NCBI RefSeq assembly: GCF_020521235.1
Contig: NZ_BLAY01000081.1
Coordinates: forward strand, 1-44,559
DNA: 44,559 nt
From: Microseira wollei NIES-4236
Lineage (GTDB): Bacteria; Cyanobacteriota; Cyanobacteriia; Cyanobacteriales; Aerosakkonemataceae
Direction: 5' to 3'
Shown one piece after another: positions 9,687-18,600 of this stretch. The stretch's first letter is position 1. Each line of letters opens with the position of its first letter. The notes below the pieces were generated by a model. That model was not told where the DNA came from, did no database searches, and worked only from the letters and a program-made list of their open reading frames with translations. The translations under genes were made by a program, and so were the position numbers.

Positions 9687-10634
9687 TTACCTAAAAGTAC
9701 GAGTTATTTGCTCTAACTTGGCTACTTCATCAGCTTGCAGTGAAAAGCCCAATGCTCCAGCATTCTGCGCAGCTTGTTCGGCTGTTTTTGCCCCTGGAAT
9801 GGGAATGACGTTGCCTTGAGCAATTAACCAATTCAGGGCAATTTGAGCCTCTGTGCGATCGTATTTATCTCCCAGTTCGCGCAGTAATGATATTACGGGC
9901 GCGATTTTTTCTAACCCTTTGCGGCTGAAACGAGAATCAAACCGCCTCGCCCCCGTCGGTTCTTTAAAATTTTTCAACGAATACTTGCCAGTAAGCAATC
10001 CTTGTGCTAAAGGGCTATAAGCCAGGATGGTAACGCCGAGTTGGCGAGCCGTATCCACAATGCCTTGGGTTTCCACCTGCCGCGATAGCAAGGAATACCG
10101 CACCTGATTTGCCGCCAAGCGTACCCCCCTAGCCGCTAAAATTTGGTGCGCTACCCTCATTTGGTCGGCAGAATAGTTACTGACGCCAACGGCGGCTATT
10201 CTTCCCCGCTGCACTTCGTCTGCCAGCGCGTTCATTAGCGTTTCTTGGCTCATGAAAAAGGTAAAAGGCCAATGCACCTGGTAAAGCGCGACTTGCTCTA
10301 CTTGCAGGCGCTTTAAACTGGCTGTGAGGGCATCTGCAACCGATTGTCCGGTAAAGCGCCACGGCATCGGGCCGTATTTGGTGGCAATGATGACGGGAAG
10401 ATCGATCTGTTTCATGAACTGTCCCAGGAGTTCCTCAGATAATCCCATGCCATATACTTCGGCGGTGTCGAAGAAATTCACTCCCGCATTCAAGGATGCT
10501 TCAAACGCTTCCCGCAACTGCACCGCGCCGTAGTCAGTGCCATAATTCCAAAACAACTTGTCTCCCCACGCCCAAGTGCCGACGCATAGGGGCGTTACCA
10601 CCGGGCCATCTTGACCTAAAGTAATAGTCTGCAC
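9687..10634 (-). CDS. Aldo/keto reductase
   Basis: The 315-residue protein is a TIM-barrel oxidoreductase of the aldo/keto reductase superfamily, which reduces carbonyls with NAD(P)H. The catalytic tetrad is visible: Asp and Tyr in FFDTAEVYG (about 54-62), Lys in IIATKYGP, and His in YQVHWP. The C-terminal nucleotide-binding loop is IPIPGAKTAEQAAQNAGALGF. The start is GTG at 10634 (product MQTITLGQDGPVV); no strong ribosome binding site is seen. The substrate is unknown. The TAA stop is shared with the heptamer array on its 3' side. Confidence 0.92.
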   Translation of the reverse strand: MQTITLGQDGPVVTPLCVGTWAWGDKLFWNYGTDYGAVQLREAFEASLNAGVNFFDTAEVYGMGLSEELLGQFMKQIDLPVIIATKYGPMPWRFTGQSVADALTASLKRLQVEQVALYQVHWPFTFFMSQETLMNALADEVQRGRIAAVGVSNYSADQMRVAHQILAARGVRLAANQVRYSLLSRQVETQGIVDTARQLGVTILAYSPLAQGLLTGKYSLKNFKEPTGARRFDSRFSRKGLEKIAPVISLLRELGDKYDRTEAQIALNWLIAQGNVIPIPGAKTAEQAAQNAGALGFSLQADEVAKLEQITRTFR

Positions 10635-10798
10635 GCTGGTTGACCGTTTGTTTACAAAACTTCATATTCTTTTAGTGTATCGTCGCTCCCCAGGTGTTGG
10701 TGAGAGGGAGGGAGACGTAACCGCGCCAGCGGTTTGTGTTAAAGATTAGTTAGTTCCATCGAAAGTCGGACATAAAATAGTCGATCTCTGAAAAGAAA

Positions 10799-12241
10799 AT
10801 GGCCACGGGTGGTATTTCAAAACATCAACTAGAGTCGGCAAGTCAGCCAATGCCTAAAATCAAACTGCTGACGATGTTCCGATTGGGTTTATTTCAGATG
10901 GGGTTGGGTATCCTGGCAGTTTTAACCCTGGGGGTACTCAACCGCGTCATGATTGCAGAATTGGCAATTCCAGCGACGGTAACCGGCGCTACGCTGGCAA
11001 TTTCTCAGTTTGTTGCGCCAGCAAGAATTTGGTTTGGACAGATGTCTGATGCCAAACCGCTGTTGGGTCATCACCGCACGGGTTATGTTTGGATTGGTGC
11101 TGCTTTATTTACGTTTATCTTATCGGCAGCGGTACAAATTATCTGGAAATTGGGTAATGCGGTGCAAGGGTTGGGGGGTTGGAGTTGGACAGAGCAAACT
11201 TATGGCTGGACGGCGCTGGCGGCGTTAATTTTTGCGCTGTACGGGTTGGCTGTAAGTGCTAGTTCGACAACGTTTATGGCTTTGTTGGTAGATGTTTCCG
11301 ATGAAGATAATCGCGGTAAACTGATCGGAATTGTCTGGACAATGCTGACAGTTGGAATTGTCATCGGTGGCATTACCAGCAAAATTTTGTTGAAGCCATT
11401 AGAGAATACAAATCCTTCGTTTGAAACATTAAATGCGTCGATTAATTGGCTGTTTTTCATTGTGCCAATCGTTGTTTTGGGACTGGCGCTGCTGGCGACA
11501 TTGGGGGTAGAAAAGAAATATTCCCGCTATACTTATCGCTCGGCTTTGGTGAAGCGGGAAGATAAAATTACGTTGGGAACGGCGTTGAAAATTTTAACGG
11601 CGAGTCGTCAAACCGGGATATTTTTTACATTTATGTTGGTGATGACGACAAGCTTGTTTCTGCAAGAGGCGGTTTTAGAACCTTATGGCGGACAAGTGTT
11701 TGGTTTGTCGGTGGGTCAAAGTTCCCAATTGAATTCTTTTTGGGGAATTGGCATGTTGCTGAGTTTGAGTGCAACTGGATTTTTCATTATTCCCCGTTTG
11801 GGTAAGCGCAGAACAACTGGATTGGGTTGTTTGGCGTGTGCGGTTTGCTTTATCCTGATTATTTTGGCGGGATTTAGCGCTAATGTAAAGTTATTTCAGG
11901 CAACGTTAGTGTTGTTCGGTTTATCTGCTGGAATTAGTACGACGGGGGCGCTGAGTTTGATGTTAGATTTAACCGCAGCAGAAACCGCAGGTACGTTTGT
12001 GGGTGCTTGGGGATTGGCGCAAGCGATCGCGCGGGGTTCCGCAGTAGTAATCGGCGGTGCTATCCTCGATGTCGGAAAAGCTATTTTTACCGATCCGGTG
12101 CTATCATACGGCTTGGTGTTTGCGACGCAAGCAGTAGGAATGGTGGCGGCGATATGGTTTTTGGGGCGAGTGAATGTGAAAGAATTCCGCGATAATGCTA
12201 AGCAAGCGATCGCCACCATCATGGAAGGCGATTTAGACTGA
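10799..12241 (+). CDS. BCD/PucC-family MFS transporter
   Basis: The protein has 480 residues and about twelve transmembrane helices, and belongs to the PucC/BCH2 branch of the major facilitator superfamily (FRLGLFQMGLGILAVLTLGVLNRVMIAEL at the start; SQFVAPARIWFGQMSDAKPLLGHHRTGYVWIGA as the helix 2-3 signature; VDVSDEDNRGKLIGIVWTM). Relatives in purple bacteria help assemble light-harvesting complexes and cyanobacterial members are thought to move or protect chlorophyll-type pigments; a direct role here is inferred from the family alone. ATG 10799 lies behind a weak purine stretch (CTGAAAAGAAA). Inverted heptamer arms follow the stop at 12241. Confidence 0.9.
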   Translation: MATGGISKHQLESASQPMPKIKLLTMFRLGLFQMGLGILAVLTLGVLNRVMIAELAIPATVTGATLAISQFVAPARIWFGQMSDAKPLLGHHRTGYVWIGAALFTFILSAAVQIIWKLGNAVQGLGGWSWTEQTYGWTALAALIFALYGLAVSASSTTFMALLVDVSDEDNRGKLIGIVWTMLTVGIVIGGITSKILLKPLENTNPSFETLNASINWLFFIVPIVVLGLALLATLGVEKKYSRYTYRSALVKREDKITLGTALKILTASRQTGIFFTFMLVMTTSLFLQEAVLEPYGGQVFGLSVGQSSQLNSFWGIGMLLSLSATGFFIIPRLGKRRTTGLGCLACAVCFILIILAGFSANVKLFQATLVLFGLSAGISTTGALSLMLDLTAAETAGTFVGAWGLAQAIARGSAVVIGGAILDVGKAIFTDPVLSYGLVFATQAVGMVAAIWFLGRVNVKEFRDNAKQAIATIMEGDLD

Positions 12242-12362
12242 TTGCTAATGGGTAATGGGTAATTGGTAATTGCTAATTGCAGATTTAAGATTTACCCATT
12301 ACCCTCGTGACCCAAACAATCGCCTGGGAACGCCATTACCCATTACCCATTACCCATTAACC
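12242..12362. repeat. Inverted heptamer arms between two genes
   Basis: The left arm (TAATGGG/TAATTGG/TAATTGC, 12244-12281) and the right arm (CCATTAC)n (12294-12358) are inverted relative to each other and flank a TCGTGACCC...GGGAACG spacer, so the unit could fold as a long hairpin. The right arm ends 8 nt before the ATG of the next gene and leaves no room for a normal upstream leader, so its ribosome binding site is the CCGG-containing end or is lacking. Confidence 0.85.
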
Positions 12363-12365
12363 GGA

Positions 12366-13184
12366 ATGACTGATATTCTAACCTTTGCCCAAACGACAAC
12401 TGCTAGAGTCGGTGACTATCTACTAACCCAGTTTGGACAAGTGCAAGCTTCTCGCAAGCCTGATGGTAGCTTGGTAACTCAAGCAGATCAATGGGCAGAT
12501 CGAGAAATACGAGAAGCAATAGCTTCCACTTTTCCCAGTCACGGCGTTTTAACTGAAGAAACCGAACATGTTTTCCATGGGTCCCAATGGTGTTGGGTTA
12601 TCGATCCTTTGGATGGTACAACCAACTTTACCCGGGGAATTCCCGTCTGGGGAATTTCACTAGGATTGCTGTATAAAGGAACACCTGTATTTGGTTACGT
12701 CCATTTCCCCCCACTCGGTCAATCCTTCCACGGATTCTATTCCCAATTACCAATTACCGATTACCCATTACCCAACACTGGTGCTTTTTTAAACAACCGC
12801 CCGATTCACACTAGCCCTGACGCGCCTAGTCAAAATCACTTTTTCAGCTTGTGTGCGAGAAGTACAGATGTGATGAAACAGCCTTTCCCGTGTAAAATTC
12901 GGATGCTGGGAGTTGCTAGTTATAACTTTCTCGCTGTTGCGTCTGGTGCGGCTTTAGGTGCTGTTGAAGCTACGCCTAAAATTTGGGATCTTGCCGCAGT
13001 TTGGGTGATTCTTCAAGCAGCAGGGGGTGCTTGGGTATCGTTAAGTAAGGAACCAATTTTCCCGTTGCAAGCGCTTAAGAATTATGGTAGTTGTTCTTTG
13101 CCCACTTTAGTTGCGAGTCGGGCGGAATTAGTGCCAGAATTTAAACCATTTGTGGAATTTTTGGGTAATAAGGCAAGTTGCTAA
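12366..13184 (+). CDS. Inositol monophosphatase family protein
   Basis: The 272-residue protein belongs to the Mg-dependent inositol monophosphatase/FBPase superfamily. Metal-site motifs are present: VLTEETE (about 61-67), the DPLDGTTNFTRG motif (about 80-91) and WDLAAVWVILQAAGG, in which the usual WDxAAG is altered to WDLAAVW. Start ATG 12366 is preferred because the frame upstream (to 12270) is translated heptamer repeat. At about residues 127-137 the protein reads LPITDYPLP, which is heptamer repeat DNA (12744-12777) inserted in frame into a surface loop just before GAFLNN. The substrate may be inositol phosphate, histidinol phosphate or another sugar phosphate. The stop TAA also starts a heptamer array. 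Confidence 0.88.
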   Translation: MTDILTFAQTTTARVGDYLLTQFGQVQASRKPDGSLVTQADQWADREIREAIASTFPSHGVLTEETEHVFHGSQWCWVIDPLDGTTNFTRGIPVWGISLGLLYKGTPVFGYVHFPPLGQSFHGFYSQLPITDYPLPNTGAFLNNRPIHTSPDAPSQNHFFSLCARSTDVMKQPFPCKIRMLGVASYNFLAVASGAALGAVEATPKIWDLAAVWVILQAAGGAWVSLSKEPIFPLQALKNYGSCSLPTLVASRAELVPEFKPFVEFLGNKASC

Positions 13185-13272
13185 TTGCTAATTGCTAATT
13201 GCTAATTGCGATAGCTAGGTAATATAGAATTTTTCTTGATTGAGCGATTAGCCATTAGCAATTAGCCATTGC
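13182..13272. repeat. Inverted heptamer arms, hairpin-forming
   Basis: (TAATTGC)n at 13182-13209 starts with the stop codon of the phosphatase gene, and GCGATTAGCCATTAGCAATTAGCCATTGC (given as positions 13244-13272) faces it in inverted orientation around a 34-nt A/T-rich spacer. The unit lies between two convergent genes and could act as a bidirectional hairpin. Confidence 0.85.
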
Positions 13273-13293
13273 ATAAAACTTTCTCCTGTGGCG

Positions 13294-14166
13294 TTATTGG
13301 TAAGTAAACCAAAAGAAATCGGCAGCGGGGGTATTATTTCTGGGTGGAGTATCTTCGGCTGGATTTAATAGAATTGTACGCTGAACAATCCCATCTACGC
13401 GACGGGCGACGCGGCTGGGAATTCCGTATCCGTAGGCGACGTGACCTTTACCAGCTAATACTATAACTTGATAATCTGGGTTGGCTTGTAAAAATCGGAC
13501 GATACTATCTGCCATTGTTTCATCCCAGACGACTTGAGCTTGAAAAAATCGCTCAAAACCACTACTGTTACCCTTACCTTTATGGCTTTGTTCGTAAATT
13601 TCTTGTATCACCTCGCGATAGGCGGGGTCATCTGTGCGAATTTCCGAGATTGGTGGAATAAATCGCCGGTCGTCGCGGGATAATCTTTGTAAGCCGCGAC
13701 GGGCAACTTGGCGGACTATTTCTGTGGGTGCATTTAAGGCGACTACTGGGAGTCGATTGGCTTTGGCAAAGCGCAGGAAGGGGGCATAATATTCCCAAGG
13801 GAAGCCCCAGCGTTCATCGTACTCGGTGCGATCGCGCAAATCTTCTTCGTTAATATTGTCTGCTAAATAGCGGTTGATGTATGACTGATAGGGGCGCTGG
13901 AACATTTCCATTGCGATCGCAATGCGCGGATTGCGTTGGTGCAACGCTTGTATAATCTGTAACTGCGCGGCGTGCTCTTGCGGTTGATCGTGAGTTTCCC
14001 CCAGGTAGATAACTTTTGCCTTTGTCAGTTCCTCGAATAGTGCTGGGGAGGGGTAAGCTTGCTGTTGGACGGGACTAAATACCCGTTGAGCATAAGCTAT
14101 CGGGGTGCTAACCAGGATTAGACCCAGGGACAAAGCGCAGAATTGGACGAGTTTGCGTGTTTTCAT
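13294..14166 (-). CDS. ChaN-family lipoprotein-like secreted protein
   Basis: The 290-residue product matches the ChaN/haem-binding uptake family: VIYLGETHDQPQEHAAQLQIIQAL near residue 50, AIAMEMFQRPYQ, the WDETMADSIVRFL helix, and VIVLAGKGHVAYGYGIPSR toward the C-terminus, which corresponds to the GxGH signature. A signal peptide is clear (MKTRKLVQFCALSLGLILVSTPIAYAQ), so the protein is exported; there is no lipobox cysteine. I chose ATG 14166 because the frame upstream to 14334 is repeat DNA. ChaN relatives bind haem or act in iron-regulated settings; the role here is not shown. Confidence 0.87.
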   Translation of the reverse strand: MKTRKLVQFCALSLGLILVSTPIAYAQRVFSPVQQQAYPSPALFEELTKAKVIYLGETHDQPQEHAAQLQIIQALHQRNPRIAIAMEMFQRPYQSYINRYLADNINEEDLRDRTEYDERWGFPWEYYAPFLRFAKANRLPVVALNAPTEIVRQVARRGLQRLSRDDRRFIPPISEIRTDDPAYREVIQEIYEQSHKGKGNSSGFERFFQAQVVWDETMADSIVRFLQANPDYQVIVLAGKGHVAYGYGIPSRVARRVDGIVQRTILLNPAEDTPPRNNTPAADFFWFTYQ

Positions 14167-14220
14167 ACATATATTTTGTACTGCTTCCCAACTATAAAAG
14201 GCAGATATCACTAAATCAGG

Positions 14221-14390
14221 ATTTACGCCAACACCAAAGTTTCTCTGAAAAATCGTCGGTTTGGCAAGGAAAGATCCCAGCCAGAAACCGGGTTTCTCTG
14301 AAAAATCGTCGGGAATGTTGTAGGGGCACGGCAATCATAAAATTTTGACTTGTACAGAATATTTCGGATGCCGTGCCCCTACACAGAAAA
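14221..14390. repeat. Dispersed elements (GAAAAATCGTCG core and GGGGCACGGCA palindrome)
   Basis: At 14228-14312 two adjoining copies of the GAAAAATCGTCG-core element occur. At 14320-14386 is a different palindrome, GTAGGGGCACGGCA...TGCCGTGCCCCTAC, whose relatives lie at 36781 and 36878. They fill the region upstream of the ChaN-like gene. Confidence 0.8.
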
Positions 14391-14392
14391 TT

Positions 14393-14478
14393 CAGTTCGC
14401 ATCTTGCTGTCGCCGCCGCAACAGCAGAACCGAACCGCCGAATAATGCTAGTCCGATTACACTTGTAGGTTCGGGAAC
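14393..14478 (-). pseudogene. Orphan PEP-CTERM tail fragment
   Basis: On the minus strand this segment reads NVPEPTSVIGLALFGGSVLL followed by LRRR and a stop (TGA at 14393-14395). That is a full PEP-CTERM sorting tail: Val-Pro-Glu-Pro, a hydrophobic segment, then arginines. It is close in DNA sequence to the tail of the CHRD protein at 14769-14850, but upstream of it (14488-14584) the protein body is replaced by a dispersed palindromic element. It is likely the remains of a duplicated or second PEP-CTERM gene. Confidence 0.8.
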
Positions 14479-14487
14479 GTTAAGCAA

Positions 14488-14584
14488 AGAAACCCGGTTT
14501 CTCTGAAAAATCGTCGGTTTGGCAACGAAAGATGGTAGCAAGAAACCGGGTTTCTAGGAACGCCCTGGCGTAAGTCCTAACAGG
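14488..14584. repeat. GAAACCCGG dispersed palindromic element
   Basis: The arms AGAAACCCGGTTTCT (left) and AGAAACCGGGTTTCT (14540-14556) surround the core CTGAAAAATCGTCGG TTTGGCAACGAAAGAT (given in two pieces), and the tail is GCGTAAGTCCTAACAGG. Other copies in the window are at 14228, 30970, 37532 and 38443. Confidence 0.85.
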
Positions 14585-14624
14585 AAAAGAAGAGATAGGT
14601 AATCTTATAGCACCGCAGCGAGTC

Positions 14625-14759
14625 ATATCATGTCCGCGAGAGATCGGTAGTGCATGGATGGCTAATTGCTAATTGCTAATTGCTAATTGTCAATTGCCAA
14701 AAGAGCCATTAGCGATTAGCTATTAGCATTTACACAACCGTTGCCTAAGGACATGATAT
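14625..14759. repeat. MITE-like element A, inverted ends ATATCATGTCC
   Basis: This 135-bp unit is bounded by ATATCATGTCC on the left and its exact complement GGACATGATAT on the right. Inside is an inner conserved stretch (GATCGGTAGTG-ATGGATGG), then facing heptamer arms and TTACACAACC. A second copy is at 19116-19254. It ends 6 nt beyond the stop of the CHRD gene. Confidence 0.85.
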
Positions 14760-14765
14760 CAGGCT

Positions 14766-15323
14766 TTAGTTCGCGATTTTGTCTCGCCGCCGCAACAGCA
14801 GAATCGTTCCGCTGACTAATGCTAGTCCGATTACAGTAGCAGGTTCGGGTGTTCGCTCAATTTGTCCGCGTAACTCGCCGCCACGGAAGGTGGTTGAATG
14901 GAGGTTGAAGTAATATCCGTTGTCTAAAAATCGGTTGAAAACAGCAGCAGCAGATACGCCTGCTGGGAGTTCTGCGGAAGTCCAATCGCCGACGATAGTA
15001 CCGCTGGTCACTCCTTGATTTAAAGGCGCGTTATCCAGATCGTGAACGACTGGGCCATTTTCTCCACGGTTTCCCCTATGGATGTGCGCCAAGATCAAAC
15101 TTTGGCTCATATCGGCAAACGTCACTTTATAGTTAAAAGTCCAGTTATCGGGATCGCCGTTGAGTGTAGCTTCAAAAGACCCTGTGGCGGGGCTGTTAAT
15201 TGGCGGAACCTCTTGCAAACCGCTCAGCGGCCCTGCAAAATTAAAGGTTGCTGCATTAGCTGCAACGGGCGCAAGTGCTGTCAATGCCGTGCTTAGCGCT
15301 GCTACTGCCCAAAATTGTTTCAT
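14766..15323 (-). CDS. CHRD-domain protein with PEP-CTERM anchor
   Basis: This 185-residue exported protein has a signal peptide (residues 1-25, ending VAANAATF), a CHRD domain (about 30-150; GLQEVPPINSPATGSF, LAHIHRGNRGENGPVV, NGYYFNLHSTTFRGGELRGQI) and a C-terminal PEP-CTERM signal (TPEPATVIGLALVSGTILLL then RRRDK). CHRD domains occur in chordin and many bacterial surface proteins; their function in bacteria is unsettled. PEP-CTERM tails are processed by exosortase-type enzymes and link the protein to the surface or exopolysaccharide. ATG 15323 is chosen over the upstream in-frame start because AAAGGAG lies 8 nt before it. Confidence 0.92.
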   Translation of the reverse strand: MKQFWAVAALSTALTALAPVAANAATFNFAGPLSGLQEVPPINSPATGSFEATLNGDPDNWTFNYKVTFADMSQSLILAHIHRGNRGENGPVVHDLDNAPLNQGVTSGTIVGDWTSAELPAGVSAAAVFNRFLDNGYYFNLHSTTFRGGELRGQIERTPEPATVIGLALVSGTILLLRRRDKIAN

Positions 15324-15698
15324 AGAATTGCTCCTTTGACATAACATGGGTACTGCCGTCGCGAGTTAACGGAGGCGAAACAACCGCAATTACACAAAGC
15401 GCCAAAAGCCAATGGACCGAGCTTGTTGGATGGGAGTTTTTTATCGATAGAATGGTATTCCTAACCCTTCGCAACCCGTAAAATTACTGGTAATCTAGTT
15501 AGGAAGCCGATTTGAGCGCCAGATGTAAATGTTGCCTACTGTTCGTCCCCCGTAAAATTACTGACGATCTTGAGAAAATCATATAAATTTCAATCTCGTA
15601 GTTGAGTGTTTCTGCTATGTAATTTATCAAATCTTTTTACTTGACCGTCTTATATGAAGCTTGTGTGAAGTAAAATTGGCGATCGCTCTAAAATCTCT
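15324..15698. other. Divergent promoter region with a CCGTAAAATTACTG direct repeat
   Basis: The region lies between the divergent CHRD gene and pcrA. It has two copies of CCGTAAAATTACTG about 71 bp apart (15477 and 15549), the second followed by ACGATCTTGAG, which might be operators, and a HIP1 octamer just before pcrA. No gene is seen. Confidence 0.5.
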
Positions 15699-18600
15699 AT
15701 GACTCAAACAACTGATTTTCTTAACCATCTCAACCCTTCTCAACGCCGTGCGGTTGAGCATTTTTGCGGCCCATTATTAGTCGTCGCCGGGGCAGGTTCC
15801 GGCAAGACGCGGGCGCTGACTTATCGCATTGCTAATTTAATTTTGCGCCACGGGGTCGATCCGGAAAATATCCTGGCGGTGACTTTTACTAATAAAGCGG
15901 CGCGGGAAATGAAAGAAAGGATTGAAAAGTTGTTCGCGCAAAGACAGGCGCAAGAGGAATATGGGAAAGCTTTGTCAGATCTGAGCGAGTCGCAGCAAAC
16001 CCGGTGGCGATCGCAAGTTTACCAAACTTATATTAAACCCCTTTGGTGCGGCACGTTCCACAGTCTCTGCGCTCGCATTCTCCGCTACGATATCGACAAA
16101 TATCAAGATGAGAAAAACCGCAAGTGGAATCGCAATTTCTCTATTTTCGACGAATCGGAAGCGCAAACTCTGGTGAAACAGATAGTCACCCAAAAGCTAA
16201 ATTTGGATGACAAGAAATTTGAACCCCGTAACATTCGCTACGCCATTAGCAACGCCAAAAACCAGGGACTCTCACCCAGCGATTATGCCAGAGAACATCC
16301 TTATTATAAAGGGCGAATTATCGCCGATGTTTACACCCACTACCAAGATGCGCTGGCAGAAAATAACGCCCTCGACTTCGACGACCTAATTTTAGTCCCC
16401 GTGCAGCTATTACGGCAAAATCAGAAAGTTTTAACCTATTGGCATCAGAAGTTTTGTCATATTTTAGTCGATGAATATCAAGATACCAACCGCACCCAAT
16501 ATGATTTAATTAGCCTTTTAGTTGCGGGCGGAGTTGATAATAAAAAATTCAATAACTGGGAAAACAGATCGATTTTTGTCGTCGGGGATGCAGATCAGTG
16601 TCTTCCTCCTGGCACGCAAATTTTGACTCCCGACGGCTATGCGCCAATTGAGACATTAAAGGTAGGAGATAAAGTATTAGCACCCAGCGGCGAACATCAA
16701 CTTTATCCACGTACAGTTACCCAAATCAAACAGGGTTATTTTTCTGATTCCCTGTGGTGCGTGCGTGCTGGAGATAAATTGCTCAAAGGCACTCCCCATC
16801 ATATTATCTTGGCGCGAATGGTTCCCCAAGCAGGACGTTACTACGTTTACTTAATGTACAGAGCAGACAGAGGTTATCGCGTTGGTATGACCAGAAGTCT
16901 GCGTAGTAACGACTATGGCAAAGAAGAATTAGGTTTTAGAGTGCGAGCATGTCAAGAACATGGTGACAAACTATGGGTGCTGAAAACAACAAATTCCTAC
17001 GAAGAAGCTCGGTACTACGAAGCATACTATGCTGCTAAATATGGTTTACCAACAATACTTTTTCATGGCGAAGGTCGCAATCTGCGAATCAGCGATGAAT
17101 TAATTTTTCGGTTGTTCCAAGAAATTGACACCATCACCAATGCTCACCGTTTAATGGACGATTTGTGGCTGCATCCAGATTATCCTCATTATCGACCGCA
17201 AAACGGCTCTCGCCGACAGACATTAAATTTGGTAATGTTTGGTACGCCACGACTAGAGCGGCAATTATCTGCTAGCTATCATCGCTTACAGTGGTGTTCT
17301 AATCGCAGCGATATTGCCCACAATTTACAATCAGCTGGCTTCCCAATTCGTTCGAGTAAAAATAATCGCGGTTATCGACTCGAAACGGCTAGAGTCTCTT
17401 ATAAAGAAGCAATGGTTATTGCTCATAAAATCGCTGCAACTGGTGGATTAGATATTCGCGAACGCGCTTTATTAAGTGGCATTACCTATGAATTTATGCC
17501 ACTCTCTCACTTACAGCCAGGAATGAGAGTCTTAATAGATGTAGATGGGAAACTAGAGGAACGTGAAATCCAAGAAGTATTTCAGGAAGAGTATCAGGGC
17601 GCAGTTTACGATTTAGAAGTAGACATCGCTCACACTTACATTGCCAATGGAGTTTTAGTCCATAATTCGATTTACAGCTTCCGCATGGCAGATTTCACCA
17701 TCTTACTTGACTTCCAAAACGATTTTGGCGATGGACTGCCCGATGAAGATACCCAAACGATGGTGAAATTGGAAGAAAACTATCGTTCCAGAGAAAACAT
17801 CTTGCATGTAGCTAATAAACTGATTGAAAATAATACCCAACGGATTGATAAAATTTTGCGTGCTACGCGAGATGCAGGGGATCAAATTTATTGTTACAAA
17901 GCCGATGACGAGGTTTTAGAAGCCGAGTTTGTCATTAATCAAATTCGCTCAATAGCAAACAATAATCCCGAAATAGACTGGGGAAGCTTTGCAATTCTTT
18001 ATCGCACCAACGCTCAATCTCGCCCGTTTGAAGAAGCCCTAGTCAGACGAGATATTCCCTACACAATTGTCGGGGGTTTAAGATTCTATGACCGCAAAGA
18101 AATAAAAGACGTTTTGGCTTACTTGCGAACCCTAGCAAACCCAGCAGATAGCCTCAGCTTGCTGCGAATTATTAATACCCCCCGGCGCGGCATTGGCAAA
18201 GCGACTTTAGACCGATTAATTGCAGCAGCGCAAGAGTTAGGCATTCCCTTATGGGAAATTTTAAGCGATGAAACATCGGTGCATACCTTAGCAGGAAGAA
18301 CGGCAAAACCGATTTTAAGTTTTGTCGAACTTATGCAACGCTGGCGCGAAGAAATTAATTCCCGAACAGCAGCAGAAATTGTTCAAGGTATTCTGGAAGA
18401 ATCTGGTTATGTTCAAGACTTGAAAACCCAGGGAACCGATGAAGCAATAGATCGATTGCAAAACGTGCAAGAACTTTATAACGCCGTGCTGCAATTCCAA
18501 GAAGATACGGAAGATTCCAGTTTAGAAGGGTTTCTCGCCAATGCTTCCCTGGCATCGGATTTGGATAACTTAAAAGAAGGACAAAAAGCTGTTTCTTTAA

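Noticed and set aside
12270-12365. Longer start for the IMPase-like protein
   Set aside because: The extra residues (HYPRDPNNRLGTPLPITHYP) are heptamer-encoded and absent from the family.
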